DNA of 64,000 bases, from contig CALFSX010000064.1 in assembly GCA_937916515.1 (NCBI GenBank), positions 1-64,000 of the forward strand. Reading direction: 5' to 3'. Positions 19,586 through 28,712 of the stretch are shown piece by piece (the stretch's first letter is position 1; each line of letters begins with the position of its first letter). The DNA comes from an uncultured Planctomycetaceae bacterium. GTDB taxonomy: Bacteria; Planctomycetota; Planctomycetia; Planctomycetales; Planctomycetaceae. The translations under genes were made by a program, and so were the position numbers. The notes under the pieces are model-generated. The model was not told where the DNA came from, ran no database searches, and saw nothing but the letters and a program-made list of their open reading frames with translations.

Positions 19586-20375
19586 AGGAGACACAATATT
19601 TCGAGCCGCCATGAGTCTGCGAAAAGTGCTTCAGGGGCAAATCATCCAGCAGGCGTCCGGCCACTTTGAACTGAAAAATCTGGAATCCATTGTGGGCTGC
19701 AAGGTACTGGGAATTGAAAGCCGCGGCAAACACCTGATTGTCCACTTTTCCGATCAACGGGCCCTGCATTCACATTTGGGCATGACCGGATCGTGGCACA
19801 TCTATCGCAAACAGGACGTCTGGCAAAAGCCGAAAATACAGGCGACCGCCATCCTGCAAACGGCTGACTGGGTGGTCGTGTGTTTTTCGCCAACGACGAT
19901 TCGCCTGCTGACTGAACGGCAACTGTTAAGGGATCCGTATCTGCAGAAACTTGGCCCCGATCTTCTGGGGCCGCCGATTACTGATGATGTTTTTCTGAAA
20001 CGTATTCGTTCACAGAATGAGGTCGCGATTGGCGAAGCGATGATGAATCAAACGGTCGTGGCTGGCATCGGCAACGTCTACAAGTCTGAGATCCTGTTTT
20101 TGCAGCAGATACACCCGCTCATCAAAGTCGGGGAATTGAATGACAGACAACTATTGGACGTTCGAGACCTTGCCGTCAAATTTATGAAGCTGAACCTGAC
20201 TAACGGATCTCGCCAAACTCGATTCCGAAGTGACAGCCAGAAGCTTTGGGTGTACGGAAGAAAAGGCGACGCTTGTCTGAAGTGCTCAGAAGCAATCCTG
20301 ATGCTTCGGCAGGGCGACCTGGCCCGTTCAACCTACTTCTGCCCGGCCTGCCAGGCTGGCACGCTGCACTCATGA
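19578..20375 (+). CDS. nei: Endonuclease VIII-like DNA glycosylase (Nei2/Fpg family)
   Basis: The 265-residue protein begins MPEGDTIFRAA. After Met removal Pro2 is the Schiff-base nucleophile and Glu3 the catalytic acid; the PEGDT form is typical of Nei rather than Fpg (PELPE). LHSHLGMTGSW carries the conserved loop, NQTVVAGIGNVYKSEIL is the helix-two-turn-helix, and the C-terminal CLKC...CPAC pattern is the zinc finger holding the lesion-binding arginine region. The enzyme excises oxidised pyrimidines and nicks the backbone by beta,delta-elimination. It overlaps the end of lhr by 8 bp, so the helicase and glycosylase are made together. Confidence 0.92.
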   Translation: MPEGDTIFRAAMSLRKVLQGQIIQQASGHFELKNLESIVGCKVLGIESRGKHLIVHFSDQRALHSHLGMTGSWHIYRKQDVWQKPKIQATAILQTADWVVVCFSPTTIRLLTERQLLRDPYLQKLGPDLLGPPITDDVFLKRIRSQNEVAIGEAMMNQTVVAGIGNVYKSEILFLQQIHPLIKVGELNDRQLLDVRDLAVKFMKLNLTNGSRQTRFRSDSQKLWVYGRKGDACLKCSEAILMLRQGDLARSTYFCPACQAGTLHS

Positions 20376-20446
20376 ACGCGATGCAGGCCTTTCCGGCTAA
20401 TAGATCAGACCTCGCCAGGAACAGTTGCTTCGACGTCAAAACCAAT

Positions 20447-20466
20447 AAGCAGGGCCGGTTCCTACC
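20447..20466 (+). repeat. Dispersed repeat, copy 1
   Basis: AAGCAGGGCCGGTTCCTACC at 20447-20466 matches AAGTAGGGCCGGTTCCTACC at 21051-21070 at 19 of 20 positions. The copies bracket the small lipoprotein gene and each also takes part in an inverted repeat. Confidence 0.7.
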
Positions 20467-20502
20467 AGCCACCCACGGCGGGCAGCAAGCAGGAACCGGC
20501 CC
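20452..20502. terminator. Stem-loop between nei and the convergent lipoprotein gene
   Basis: GGGCCGGTTCCT (20452-20463) pairs perfectly with AGGAACCGGCCC (20491-20502), a 12-bp stem with a 27-nt loop. It sits between two converging genes and could stop transcription in both directions. There is no poly-U tract, so it may instead be a repeat-derived hairpin. Confidence 0.5.
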
Positions 20503-20529
20503 CACAGAATTCAACGGTTGACCCAAAGC

Positions 20530-21024
20530 TTACTCAAGAGCAAAGTCAAAGACGTTGGCGCCGTCAACAGCCACTGGAGCAATCAAACCAGACAGCATGG
20601 GATCGCCATACTTATCAGGGATGTCACTCTTGGATTTTTTAGGCGGAGCCTCGCGAACCCCAACAGTCGGTGGCACATAGTCTTCTGAATCAATGTCGGC
20701 TACTGGTGCTTCAGGTTCCACTGGTTGATATTTCTTGATGGTAACAACTGACTTACCCTCAACCGATCCGTCATTCTGAGTAAATGTGGTCAGCTGGTAC
20801 TTGCCCTGGGCATCGGTTTTCCCAAAGGCCGACCGATTTTTTTCGGCGTTCATAAACGTAACGTCCGCCCCAACAACAGGTTGCCCCTTGAAAGTGATTG
20901 TTCCACTAACTGGATAAACCGGTACGGGTGGCGCCACGCTTGCTCCACCACAACCTGAAATAATCAGGCATAGCAAAGCTGGAGAAACACGAACAAGCGA
21001 ATTCAACAACATTTTAAGACTCAA
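20530..21024 (-). CDS. Carboxypeptidase-regulatory-like lipoprotein
   Basis: The 164-residue protein has a lipoprotein signal with lipobox LIISGC. A transthyretin-like fold follows: VYPVSGTITFKGQPVVGADV, NRSAFGKTDAQGKYQLTTF and a proline-rich C-terminal tail. This small family typically lies beside DUF1559 prepilin-like genes in planctomycetes, as here: the DUF1559 gene is 214 bp upstream on the same strand. The function of these lipoproteins is not established. The domain resembles peptide-binding or structural CarboxypepD_reg modules, and the protein is probably anchored to a membrane. Confidence 0.85.
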   Translation of the reverse strand: MSLKMLLNSLVRVSPALLCLIISGCGGASVAPPVPVYPVSGTITFKGQPVVGADVTFMNAEKNRSAFGKTDAQGKYQLTTFTQNDGSVEGKSVVTIKKYQPVEPEAPVADIDSEDYVPPTVGVREAPPKKSKSDIPDKYGDPMLSGLIAPVAVDGANVFDFALE

Positions 21025-21050
21025 CCTTTTCTTGACGTTTAAGAAACAGC

Positions 21051-21070
21051 AAGTAGGGCCGGTTCCTACC
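21051..21070 (+). repeat. Dispersed repeat, copy 2
   Basis: This is the partner of the copy at 20447-20466. It lies inside a larger inverted repeat (AGTAGG at 21052-21057 with CCTACT at 21104-21109) and itself contains GGCCGG-TTCCTA-CCGGCC, a 6-bp hairpin. Confidence 0.7.
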
Positions 21071-21182
21071 GGCCATTGAAAGTCAGCGACCGGATAGACC
21101 GGACCTACTCAACTGATAAACTGATTCCCGGTGCGAACCTGAGCAATTTCAAATGGCAAAAATCAACTGCCGTAAATGCATC

Positions 21183-21211
21183 CGGCTCTTCACGAAATCC
21201 GTGAAGAGCCG
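21183..21211 (-). terminator. Strong hairpin downstream of DUF1559 gene
   Basis: CGGCTCTTCACG (21183-21194) and CGTGAAGAGCCG (21200-21211) form a perfect 12-bp stem with a 5-nt loop, 28 bp after the DUF1559 stop and before the lipoprotein start. On the minus strand only a loose T-rich stretch follows. It probably reduces read-through from the DUF1559 gene into the lipoprotein gene. Confidence 0.7.
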
Positions 21212-21238
21212 AACTGCTGTTCTCAATTCTTCTGACGA

Positions 21239-22336
21239 TTAGAATTCGCCAACAACTTCACCACCGGATCGTGTTCCAAGAGCACCCCAAACACCGTAAG
21301 GGCTACTTGCCCCCAGTGATGTTGCAACGCCCAGGTTACCAGTGTCGATGTTTTCTGAGATGAATCGCACAGAACCGTCACACAGCAGAACCTGTACACC
21401 GCCAGTGTGTTCGCTGCTCGCAGCCAGCAAAGAAACAGCACCGTCAGAGTTACCGTTACCGTCATTGATGCAAGAAGCACCGTTTGGAGGAGTTACTGTG
21501 TTGAATGCCACGTTTTCAGGCTGGCCGTCGCAGTAAGTTGAACTGAACTTGCCTTTGACAGCACTCCATGTTGTGAAACGGCCACCGCTGCTGATGGCGT
21601 TGACTGCTGCAACGCAAGCACCAGGATTGGTTGTGATGCCGGAAACGCCGGTCAGCTGACCCTCTTTGATTTTTGGTGAGCCTTTTCCGCCGATGCCGAA
21701 GGCTGCAATCACTCGTTCGCCCATACAAACTGTATTGCTGGTGCCGTCAATGATGTCGCGAATTGCATATGTCTTTCGGAACGCAAATACGCCGTTTCCA
21801 TCCTGCTGATCTCGGCCATTCCCTGAACCGTTGCCGATATAGTCTCCGCGACAGAATGCGTAGCTATTAACTCCACGAGGACGATCCACACCTGGATCGG
21901 TTGGGCAGCGAAGGCTCGACATACGTTGATTCCAACCAGCCCAGCCGTTCCAGCCAGCAGGTCCGCCCGGTGGAATTGGTGGGCTTGTTGTTGGATCGCC
22001 CGCTTCGATGATCGCGTATTGAGCAGACTGCTCGAAGTATGGGAACAACGAAATGATGCCCGATCGGCGTTCGTAGTTTCCGTCAAGTCGTGTGGTGCTT
22101 CCGTATCCCCTTGTACCGCCTTTAAGGTAGGTGAATTTACTGAATACGTCGTGATAGTTGTGCAGTGCCAAGCCCAATTGCTTGAGGTTGTTTTTACACT
22201 GAGTTCGACGAGCCGCTTCGCGAGCCTGCTGCACGGCAGGAAGCAGAAGAGCGATAAGAATCGCAATAATGGCAATAACAACGAGCAGTTCGATTAGCGT
22301 AAAACCACGCGAGCGAACACCAAGGCCTTTTTTCAT
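21239..22336 (-). CDS. DUF1559 prepilin-like protein
   Basis: The 365-residue protein starts with a type IV prepilin N-terminus: a short basic leader, then [20 protein letters not shown] with the Gly/Phe cleavage site and Glu5, followed by [20 protein letters not shown]. The rest is the DUF1559 (SBP_bac_10-like) domain, ending with the family's [17 protein letters not shown] motif near residues 325-345. Planctomycetes encode dozens of these; they are presumed to be processed by a prepilin peptidase and assembled into, or exported by, a pseudopilus-like machine, but their role is not established. A clear GGAG ribosome-binding site (TTAGGAGACTTGG) precedes the ATG. Confidence 0.95.
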   Translation of the reverse strand: MKKGLGVRSRGFTLIELLVVIAIIAILIALLLPAVQQAREAARRTQCKNNLKQLGLALHNYHDVFSKFTYLKGGTRGYGSTTRLDGNYERRSGIISLFPYFEQSAQYAIIEAGDPTTSPPIPPGGPAGWNGWAGWNQRMSSLRCPTDPGVDRPRGVNSYAFCRGDYIGNGSGNGRDQQDGNGVFAFRKTYAIRDIIDGTSNTVCMGERVIAAFGIGGKGSPKIKEGQLTGVSGITTNPGACVAAVNAISSGGRFTTWSAVKGKFSSTYCDGQPENVAFNTVTPPNGASCINDGNGNSDGAVSLLAASSEHTGGVQVLLCDGSVRFISENIDTGNLGVATSLGASSPYGVWGALGTRSGGEVVGEF

Positions 22337-23036
22337 CCAAGTCTCCTAAGAAAAACAAACTGAGAACATGACAACAACGCACAGACGCGTAGTGACGGAC
22401 TTATAACCACAGAACTAACCTCTGGATTCGGTAATAATTCAAAATAAATTAAGAATTGGTGAAATATCCACCGCCTTACTCCACTGTTCAAATAGTTCAC
22501 ATCACGAACCCTGTTCGCGTTCTTCGCCACGCTATTATGCAATTGCAGTCCAGCAAAAAACTGACCGCCCATCTCGTTTGGCAGTGGCGAGGCAATTTGC
22601 TGGCAGTTTTCAATATGACCGTTTTGAAAACGCACGCACGCTCGGGCTAAAAAAAACCTGCCGGTCGCTGCCATTTGAGAAACTTAGCCAAATACCAGTT
22701 TCCAGCAGACGTCATCAAATCCAGCAGCCCTTCTAAACCAAACCCGACTTTGACGGGTGCATGACTCGCTCTTGACGATAGCAACCAACACGGCGGCGTC
22801 ATTTGAGATTGCCTGTGGGCGTCTGATAAACAGCTCTCTGTCCCATCAGACCGATTGTTTCAATTGCCCGTCGAATTGAAGACCGAGCAGATGTCGCCGG
22901 GAACCTGCGTTGGACGTACCGGCACGCGTAGAAAGTCAAATACTGGTAAGCTTAGATTGGTCCTGCCGCAAAGACCTCCGAAAGTATGACTTCCCCTGCG
23001 TGGCCGATTCGCCAACACTGCCGCCGACGCAGAAAA
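22337..23036. other. 700-bp intergenic region upstream of DUF1559
   Basis: No gene with a credible product was found. The half nearest 22337-22480 is AT-rich and likely holds the DUF1559 promoter. The other half lies downstream of the minus-strand TPR-like gene and shows no clear terminator. Confidence 0.35.
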
Positions 23037-24305
23037 TCACGGAGAACGGACTTTCTTTGTCAGTTGGGCAACCGTATTTGTTGCCTGGCTGACAGGATCA
23101 AACGTTCCAGCGTCCAGCATTGCTGCTATCTGAGGCACCTGACGCAGGCAATACAATGCTCTTTCACTCATGACCGGATGGTACAACTGCAACAACGAAT
23201 TCGCGACATCAAGAGCGGCCTGCCATTCTTTCATGTCGCTCAACAGTTCGATCATTCGCATGTAATTCCCGGGATCCTCAGGGTCTGATCGAATCCCTTC
23301 TTTAGCGAACTCAAGCAGTCTTTCCGGCGGTGCCTTGTGCTTCTTCAGGTTCAATATGTAATTGTTAATTGCAAACGGATTACCCGCCAGAAGCCGGTAA
23401 CCAAGCTCTGAATGGTTCAGCATATTTACCGACCTCGGTGCACGATGGGGCGCACACATGTGCGACTTGCCATGCCCGGGACTTAGCTCAATCGCTTTGC
23501 GACAAAACTGCACACCGGCCGGATCCAGGCAGGTAATGTGAGACAACGCGCAAAACAACTCAAAGCAGATCTGAGCATTTAAAGGATCTCTCCGCAGTCC
23601 TTCCAAATTCCACTTCAGGGCAGCCTTTGCTTCATTGTCAATCAACCATGCCGGCAGAGCAAAATCGGCATACTTCTGCATCATTTGAATCGCGGCATTG
23701 GTTCGCAGCATCGTTTCCTTCTGGGAAAATGCCATTGCCAAGGCGCCATACTGTTCCAGAACCATATCTGTTTCAGCCTGACCAGAATCCCATCCACCGT
23801 TAACAGAGATTGCTCCCCGTGAACCAATCGATCGCGCGATCGATTCAGAGGTCTGTTTAAGAAACTGAGGCCACGAACGACTGTCGATAGCGTCTCCGCC
23901 AATGGATGCTCCGCGGTGTTGAACATCGAAATCCAGCTGGTATCGGTTCTGGCTGCGAGTCGCCGTGCCGGTCACAAAAACAGCTTCTCTCTGAATCGAC
24001 AATTCGACAACATTGTCTCGCAGAATCTTCGGTGTGTCTTCCGGCCCGCGAATACTGAGGTCCGTCAGCAGCATGAGATTGCGAATCATCAAATGCGACA
24101 AGCCCAGACCGAACGCCAGATCCTGCCCGCTGGAATCGGAATCGGCAAACGGCAGTATGTAAACGCAATCGAAACTTCTGATCCTCAGAAACTCCTGCTC
24201 CGTCATAAATGCGGCCAGGGTTCGGGCGTCAAGACCGGGATAAAGGTGAGGCACGCCGGACGGCCATCGATTAAACAATCTGCCCAGAATACGATTCAGC
24301 ATCAT
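23037..24305 (-). CDS. TPR-like protein with TolB-like N-terminal segment
   Basis: This 422-residue protein is not firmly recognised. Residues about 45-170 (VYILPFADSDSSGQDLAFGL, LLTDLSIRGPED) resemble the TolB-like/FlgO-type segment found before TPR regions in bacterial adenylate-cyclase-like and regulatory proteins. The C-terminal half is helical with TPR character (ALKWNLEGLRRDPLNAQICF, FCRKAIELSPGHGKSHMC, AKEGIRSDPEDPGNYMRM). There is no signal peptide or membrane segment, so it is probably a cytosolic scaffold or sensor. It lies between hemA and the DUF1559 gene on the same strand with sizeable gaps on both sides, so an operon link is uncertain. Confidence 0.6.
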   Translation of the reverse strand: MMLNRILGRLFNRWPSGVPHLYPGLDARTLAAFMTEQEFLRIRSFDCVYILPFADSDSSGQDLAFGLGLSHLMIRNLMLLTDLSIRGPEDTPKILRDNVVELSIQREAVFVTGTATRSQNRYQLDFDVQHRGASIGGDAIDSRSWPQFLKQTSESIARSIGSRGAISVNGGWDSGQAETDMVLEQYGALAMAFSQKETMLRTNAAIQMMQKYADFALPAWLIDNEAKAALKWNLEGLRRDPLNAQICFELFCALSHITCLDPAGVQFCRKAIELSPGHGKSHMCAPHRAPRSVNMLNHSELGYRLLAGNPFAINNYILNLKKHKAPPERLLEFAKEGIRSDPEDPGNYMRMIELLSDMKEWQAALDVANSLLQLYHPVMSERALYCLRQVPQIAAMLDAGTFDPVSQATNTVAQLTKKVRSP

Positions 24306-24542
24306 CCAGCCAATCGTTAATTGCCAGCGAAAAGAAAGACGTCAACAGGGACGAGCAACGTCGAAGCCCCGGGTTCGTCATACGCATGCAGGCATGATGA
24401 TAATTGAAATCAACACGGCATCAACGCCCCAACTCCCGCCCGAATAAAGGCACAAGATGCGAAAGCGGTTGTCACTGCTGCGAAATGAAAGAGCACCCGA
24501 GCCATCAAAATGCCGCTGTCAAAACGAACGCATTCTCACCAG

Positions 24543-25826
24543 CTATTCGCCAAGATTAAACAGGCGTTTAACGGCGTCAAGCAAGCCATGGGGTGTTCCG
24601 GAACGAGCTTCATCCTTCAGCGTTTCCAGCGGCGGATGCAGAAGCTTATTGACGATTCGATGCACCGTTTTTTCAATCGCGGCCTGCTGAACTTCGTTGA
24701 AGTCCGCATTTTTCCTGAACAGAATTTCAAGTTCGCTTTTGCTGATGTCGCCCAACTGAGCTCGCAGCCGCTGAATCACCGGACCGGTTGCTCGATGGTA
24801 GACTTCCTGCATGAAGCGTTCCGTCTGCCCTTGAATGATCTTTCTGGCTGTTTTTATCTCCGACCGTCGCAGCTTGCGATTTTCTTCGCAAGTCGCCTCA
24901 AGGTCATCAATATCAAACAGGAACACGTTGTCATCGATATCGCGAATGGAATGAGCAAAGTCGCGCGGAGCTGCCAGGTCCAGAATGAACACCGGCTTGC
25001 GATCGGACGCGTTACGAATTCGTTCAAAGCGTTCGTGTGTGACCAGAGTTTCCGTAGCTCCCGTGGTGCTGACAATCACGTCGGCCTTGCCAAGCCATTC
25101 GTCCAGGTTTTCGAAGCTGTCTGTCGTTCCACCAAACTGGCTGGCCAGCGCGTCTGCACGCTGCCGGTTTCTATTAATGACGACAATGCGTTCGACGCCT
25201 TCGTCCTTCAGGTATCGCAGAGTTTCCTCCGCCATTTCTCCAGCTCCCACAACAAGCACCGTCTTATTGTCGAAGCGGTTAAAAATGTTGCGGCCAAAAT
25301 CGCCCACGGCGACGCTGGCAATGGAAACTCGCCCTTCTGCCAATCGTGTTTCCGTGCGAACTCTGGCAGAGACAGACAACGCATGCTGGAACAAAACGTT
25401 GGTCAGCGGTCCGCAGGAATCATTTTCGCGAGCAATGCGATAGGCGTCTTTTACCTGAGTGACGATCTGAGGTTCACCAAGCACCATACTGTCAAGGCTG
25501 CAGACAACATCAAACAGGTGCTCAACGGCCTTAGCTCCATGATGTGACAGAACTGATCCGATAAATTCGTCCGAAGGAACGTTGTGAAACTGAGAAACAA
25601 AATCCGTTATGTGTTGAGAGGACAGTTCGTGGTTTCCTTCGTCCGTGGCCGCATAGATTTCTACACGGTTACAGGTCGAAAGAACGACAAGTTCAGATTC
25701 CGGATGCTTCAGATGCCAATCGGCATAAGCGCGTGAAAGCTGCTCTTCTGAAGCGAAGGCCAGCTTTTCACGGACTTCCAGTCCGGCGTGATGGTGATTG
25801 CAGCTAAGTACGAATACGTTCATCAC
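24543..25826 (-). CDS. hemA: Glutamyl-tRNA reductase
   Basis: The 427-residue protein has all GluTR landmarks. CNHHHAGLEVREKLAF is the N-terminal substrate loop. VVLSTCNRVEIYAA contains the catalytic Cys52, which forms the thioester with the tRNA-bound glutamate. VVCSLDSMVLGEPQIVTQVK follows, then an NADPH-binding Rossmann segment (VLVVGAGEMAEETL) and a C-terminal dimerisation helix region. It catalyses the first committed step of tetrapyrrole synthesis by the C5 pathway. The start codon overlaps the stop of the upstream hemX gene by 4 bp, a translationally coupled arrangement known from Bacillus and relatives, where HemX modulates GluTR level. Confidence 0.97.
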   Translation of the reverse strand: MMNVFVLSCNHHHAGLEVREKLAFASEEQLSRAYADWHLKHPESELVVLSTCNRVEIYAATDEGNHELSSQHITDFVSQFHNVPSDEFIGSVLSHHGAKAVEHLFDVVCSLDSMVLGEPQIVTQVKDAYRIARENDSCGPLTNVLFQHALSVSARVRTETRLAEGRVSIASVAVGDFGRNIFNRFDNKTVLVVGAGEMAEETLRYLKDEGVERIVVINRNRQRADALASQFGGTTDSFENLDEWLGKADVIVSTTGATETLVTHERFERIRNASDRKPVFILDLAAPRDFAHSIRDIDDNVFLFDIDDLEATCEENRKLRRSEIKTARKIIQGQTERFMQEVYHRATGPVIQRLRAQLGDISKSELEILFRKNADFNEVQQAAIEKTVHRIVNKLLHPPLETLKDEARSGTPHGLLDAVKRLFNLGE

Positions 25827-26833
25827 GATTCGGCGTTTCCGCCGTCTCCTTTCGTGATGAAGAATGACACTTGCTCAGCTGCCGTCGCGGAAGAACCATG
25901 AACTCCGCCCGCCAGCAGCATCAGGCCGAAGATGGTGAACAACAGAAAAGCTCCCGCCATCAAAGTCAGCCGAGCAACCTGACGCCCTGATTGTTCTTTC
26001 TGAGTTAGCAGCCACAGCAAATACCCCACCATAAACAACCACACAACGCTGGTTCCAATAACCACAGGGTCCAGCCATTGAAAACTGCTGCCAGCCGCTT
26101 TCTTTGACGCACCAAGAATGACACCTGTAAGCAAGCCCACGGTCAGCATCACCACCGTACTGATAACCAGCCATCTGTTTAACGATGTCAATCGTTCCAG
26201 ACTTGGAAGCTGCAGTCGATGCAGCTTCGATTTGCTGCCTCTGAGCTTTTGATATTGCAGCAGATACATGGCTCCACAAAGCGTTGCGGCGGCAACGGAC
26301 ACCATTCCCACAACCAACGTTCCGGCGTGCAGCATTCCCCAACGTTGAGTCGCAACTTCACGGACCTGACTGGTCGCGAGGTCTTCAACGTACATGGCCA
26401 TCACAACAAGCCCAATCAGCGGTGGCAGTACAAATACACCGATCGCAACTCGTTCCTGCATGAATAAAACCACCAGGTAAATCACGGCCATCAACCAGGC
26501 TAACACCAACAACCAGTCGTGACTGCTGCCAACAAGCGGCGGCAATCCAGACTTCGCACTGCGACTGAAAAGGTACGCAGTGTGTGCCACCAGGCCAGCC
26601 CCCACAGCCAGGATTAAAATACCGCGAGCAATCCCCGTTCGACCGCGCGCGATCTGATACAGCTCGACGCCGAACGCGACAAGATAGCTTAGCAGGAAGC
26701 AGGAAAGATGAACGTTAGAGAGAAGTTCCACCAGGATACTTTGCCAATGAAGCGATCGAATTTGGCCATCAAGGATGAAAAAAGATTGTACGGTTGAATT
26801 TGACGCCGGAAAGTCTCGTTCTGAAAACAGCAT
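25823..26833 (-). CDS. hemX: HemX/CcsA-like integral membrane protein
   Basis: The 336-residue protein has about eight hydrophobic segments and matches the CcsA/ResC/HemX cytochrome c assembly family: WGMLHAGTLVVGMVSVAAAT, LCGAMYLLQYQKLRG and the C-terminal segment VWLFMVGYLLWLL. The conserved tryptophan-rich haem-handling segment of true CcsA is not evident. Together with the 4-bp overlap with hemA, this favours the HemX role: in Bacillus, HemX is a membrane protein that lowers GluTR abundance. The first 20 residues before the first membrane segment have no strong ribosome-binding site, so the true start may lie downstream. ribBA is 218 bp upstream on the same strand. Confidence 0.8.
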   Translation of the reverse strand: MLFSERDFPASNSTVQSFFILDGQIRSLHWQSILVELLSNVHLSCFLLSYLVAFGVELYQIARGRTGIARGILILAVGAGLVAHTAYLFSRSAKSGLPPLVGSSHDWLLVLAWLMAVIYLVVLFMQERVAIGVFVLPPLIGLVVMAMYVEDLATSQVREVATQRWGMLHAGTLVVGMVSVAAATLCGAMYLLQYQKLRGSKSKLHRLQLPSLERLTSLNRWLVISTVVMLTVGLLTGVILGASKKAAGSSFQWLDPVVIGTSVVWLFMVGYLLWLLTQKEQSGRQVARLTLMAGAFLLFTIFGLMLLAGGVHGSSATAAEQVSFFITKGDGGNAES

Positions 26834-26965
26834 TCAGCAAAGGACAGCCTGGTCAGCAACCAGCGGAATTACTCGCAAATTCCCCGTCGATTGTGCTTTA
26901 GACACGATGTAACGCAGCTTCAGCAAGCAGGTTTAGCCGTCACAACCGTCATTTCCGGAAATATC

Positions 26966-26999
26966 CCGGGGTTTCGCTCGTACGTCGCTCCAACCCCGG
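26966..26999. repeat. Inverted repeat in the ribBA-hemX gap
   Basis: CCGGGGTT (26966-26973) and AACCCCGG (26992-26999) flank an 18-nt loop, TCGCTCGTACGTCGCTCC. A loosely similar GGGAGTTTCGCTCCAACATCG stretch occurs near 55128, so this may belong to a dispersed family. It may also attenuate transcription from ribBA into hemX. Confidence 0.45.
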
Positions 27000-27051
27000 C
27001 CACCCATCGCACTCCTATTGCAGCAAGCAATTATTGAGTCCGGCATCAGGT

Positions 27052-28290
27052 TTAGTCCGGAAGCAGGTGCCCCATCTTTTTCTTTTTGGTTTCCATATAA
27101 CTGTTCCGACATTCGTGCGGCTCAGCAACGATTGGAACCTGTTCAACAACTTGAAGATTGACTCCGGAGTATACAAAGGACTCCGTCTTTTTAGGATTGT
27201 TGGTCAGGAGTCTCACCTGGCTGAGCCCCAGATCTTTCAGAATCTGCAACCCAACCATGTAGTCTCGCATGTCTGCTTTGAAGCCCAGCTTGTGATTGGC
27301 CTCAACGGTGTCGAGTCCTTCATCCTGCAGCTTATAGGCTTTTAGCTTCGCCAGCAGCCCAATGCCGCGGCCTTCCTGAGGAAGATAGACCACAGCTCCT
27401 GCGCCTTCCTGGCTGATCATCTTCATCGCAAGTCGCAGCTGGTCGCCGCAATCGCAACGCAGCGAATCCAACACGTCTCCGGTAAAGCATGACGAATGCA
27501 TGCGAACCAGTGGAGCTTCCACCGACGACAGATCTCCCCAAACAATCGCCATTGGCTGTTGATCTTCGTGCATCACCTGGTAGCCAATCATTTTAGGCTT
27601 GCCGAATTCTCCTGTTGGGATTTCCACTTCGACAACACGCACAACAAGCTTTTCACGCATTCTTCGGTACTTGATTAGTTCTTCGATACTAATCATTGGG
27701 ATATCGTACTGCCGCGAAATTTCTTCCAGCTCCGCCATGTCCGCCATACCGTGACCGTGCTGGCTGCAGATTTCAATCAGCGCGCCAACAGGAGTCAGAC
27801 CAGCCAGACGCAGCAGATCGCTGGTGGCTTCTGTATGTCCGGCCCGCCGCAAAACTCCGCCGTCCATGCTAAGCAGCGGGCACATGTGCCCCGGACGAAC
27901 AAAGTCGTCGGCAGTGGCATTTGGGTTTGCAAGTTCTCGAATTGTGCGAGCACGATTGTCGGCACTTACACCGGTTCCTGCTGCGATATGATCGACGCTT
28001 GTCAGAAACGCAGTTTTGTGCGGAGCGGTGTTGTAGTTGTCATCGATCATCGGTCGCAGCTTCAGGCGTTCGGCGTCTTCTGAAGACAAAGGAACGCACA
28101 TGGTGCCTCGGCCGATCTTCAGCATGAAGTCAACCTGCTCCGAGGTGATCGTTTCGGCGGCGCAAATGAAGTCGCCTTCATTTTCGCGATCTTCGTCGTC
28201 AACGACGATGATCATTTTCCCCTGGCTTAAAGCTTTGACGGCGTTTTCAATGTCTGCGAATGGCACAGTTCGTCCTGTCGTATTTTGCAA
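27052..28290 (-). CDS. ribBA: Bifunctional 3,4-dihydroxy-2-butanone-4-phosphate synthase / GTP cyclohydrolase II
   Basis: Residues 1-205 form the RibB domain: VVDDEDRENEGDFICAAE acidic loop, TAPHKTAFLTSVD, and RPGHMCPL followed by GGVLRRAGHTEATSDLLRLA. Residues 206-412 form the RibA domain with zinc ligands in SSCFTGDVLDSLRCDCGDQL, LPQEGRGIGLLAKLKAY and LLTNNPKKTESF. The two activities supply both riboflavin precursors, from ribulose 5-phosphate and from GTP. The frame opens at a TTG (28290) with no good ribosome-binding site. A GTG at 28266 preceded by AGGA is an attractive alternative that removes only 8 residues. No FMN riboswitch was recognised upstream. The C-terminus is lysine-rich. Confidence 0.96.
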   Translation of the reverse strand: MQNTTGRTVPFADIENAVKALSQGKMIIVVDDEDRENEGDFICAAETITSEQVDFMLKIGRGTMCVPLSSEDAERLKLRPMIDDNYNTAPHKTAFLTSVDHIAAGTGVSADNRARTIRELANPNATADDFVRPGHMCPLLSMDGGVLRRAGHTEATSDLLRLAGLTPVGALIEICSQHGHGMADMAELEEISRQYDIPMISIEELIKYRRMREKLVVRVVEVEIPTGEFGKPKMIGYQVMHEDQQPMAIVWGDLSSVEAPLVRMHSSCFTGDVLDSLRCDCGDQLRLAMKMISQEGAGAVVYLPQEGRGIGLLAKLKAYKLQDEGLDTVEANHKLGFKADMRDYMVGLQILKDLGLSQVRLLTNNPKKTESFVYSGVNLQVVEQVPIVAEPHECRNSYMETKKKKMGHLLPD

Positions 28291-28712
28291 TGCTGGTGAA
28301 AACCGGCATCATGAATTCTCCCGCGATTCCTGTCGAATCGCTCACCGACGCGTTCAGGTTGAAGGTGTCGTAGGGTACCCGCCATTCTACGCGAGTCCGC
28401 TCAATCAACAACAAGTTCGGGCAATTGCGTCAGAAACCAGGCAGATTCTTCGGGAAAGTCAATACGAAAAGACTTCCCAAACTCGCACTTTGTTCACCAG
28501 AGCAAGATGGGCAACCGAGTGTCTTGACTCCCATTGCTGGTCAAATAGGCTATAGTTGCGGCACCAGCAACCGCGGTACCCACCTGTGACGGATTTCGAT
28601 AGCGGCCTTTTCCAGCCACTTCCACTCAAAATCCGCTCACAAACTTTCCCTCAAATAACCTACCTGTTTCCTGAAGACGGCACGACGCCGTCGCCCCCAT
28701 GGAATCGCTATC
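28291..28712. other. Divergent intergenic region between ribBA and the PSCyt/PSD1 gene
   Basis: About 420 bp that should carry promoters for both directions. The conserved elements of the FMN (RFN) riboswitch were looked for upstream of ribBA and not found. A short inverted pair CGTAG/CTACG lies near 28370-28393. No gene is seen. Confidence 0.4.

Noticed and set aside
28291-28420. FMN riboswitch upstream of ribBA
   Set aside because: The conserved RFN sequence blocks were not found.
28524-28556. TTGACT/TATAGT promoter before the PSCyt gene
   Set aside because: The spacer is 21 bp, too long for a normal sigma-70 promoter.
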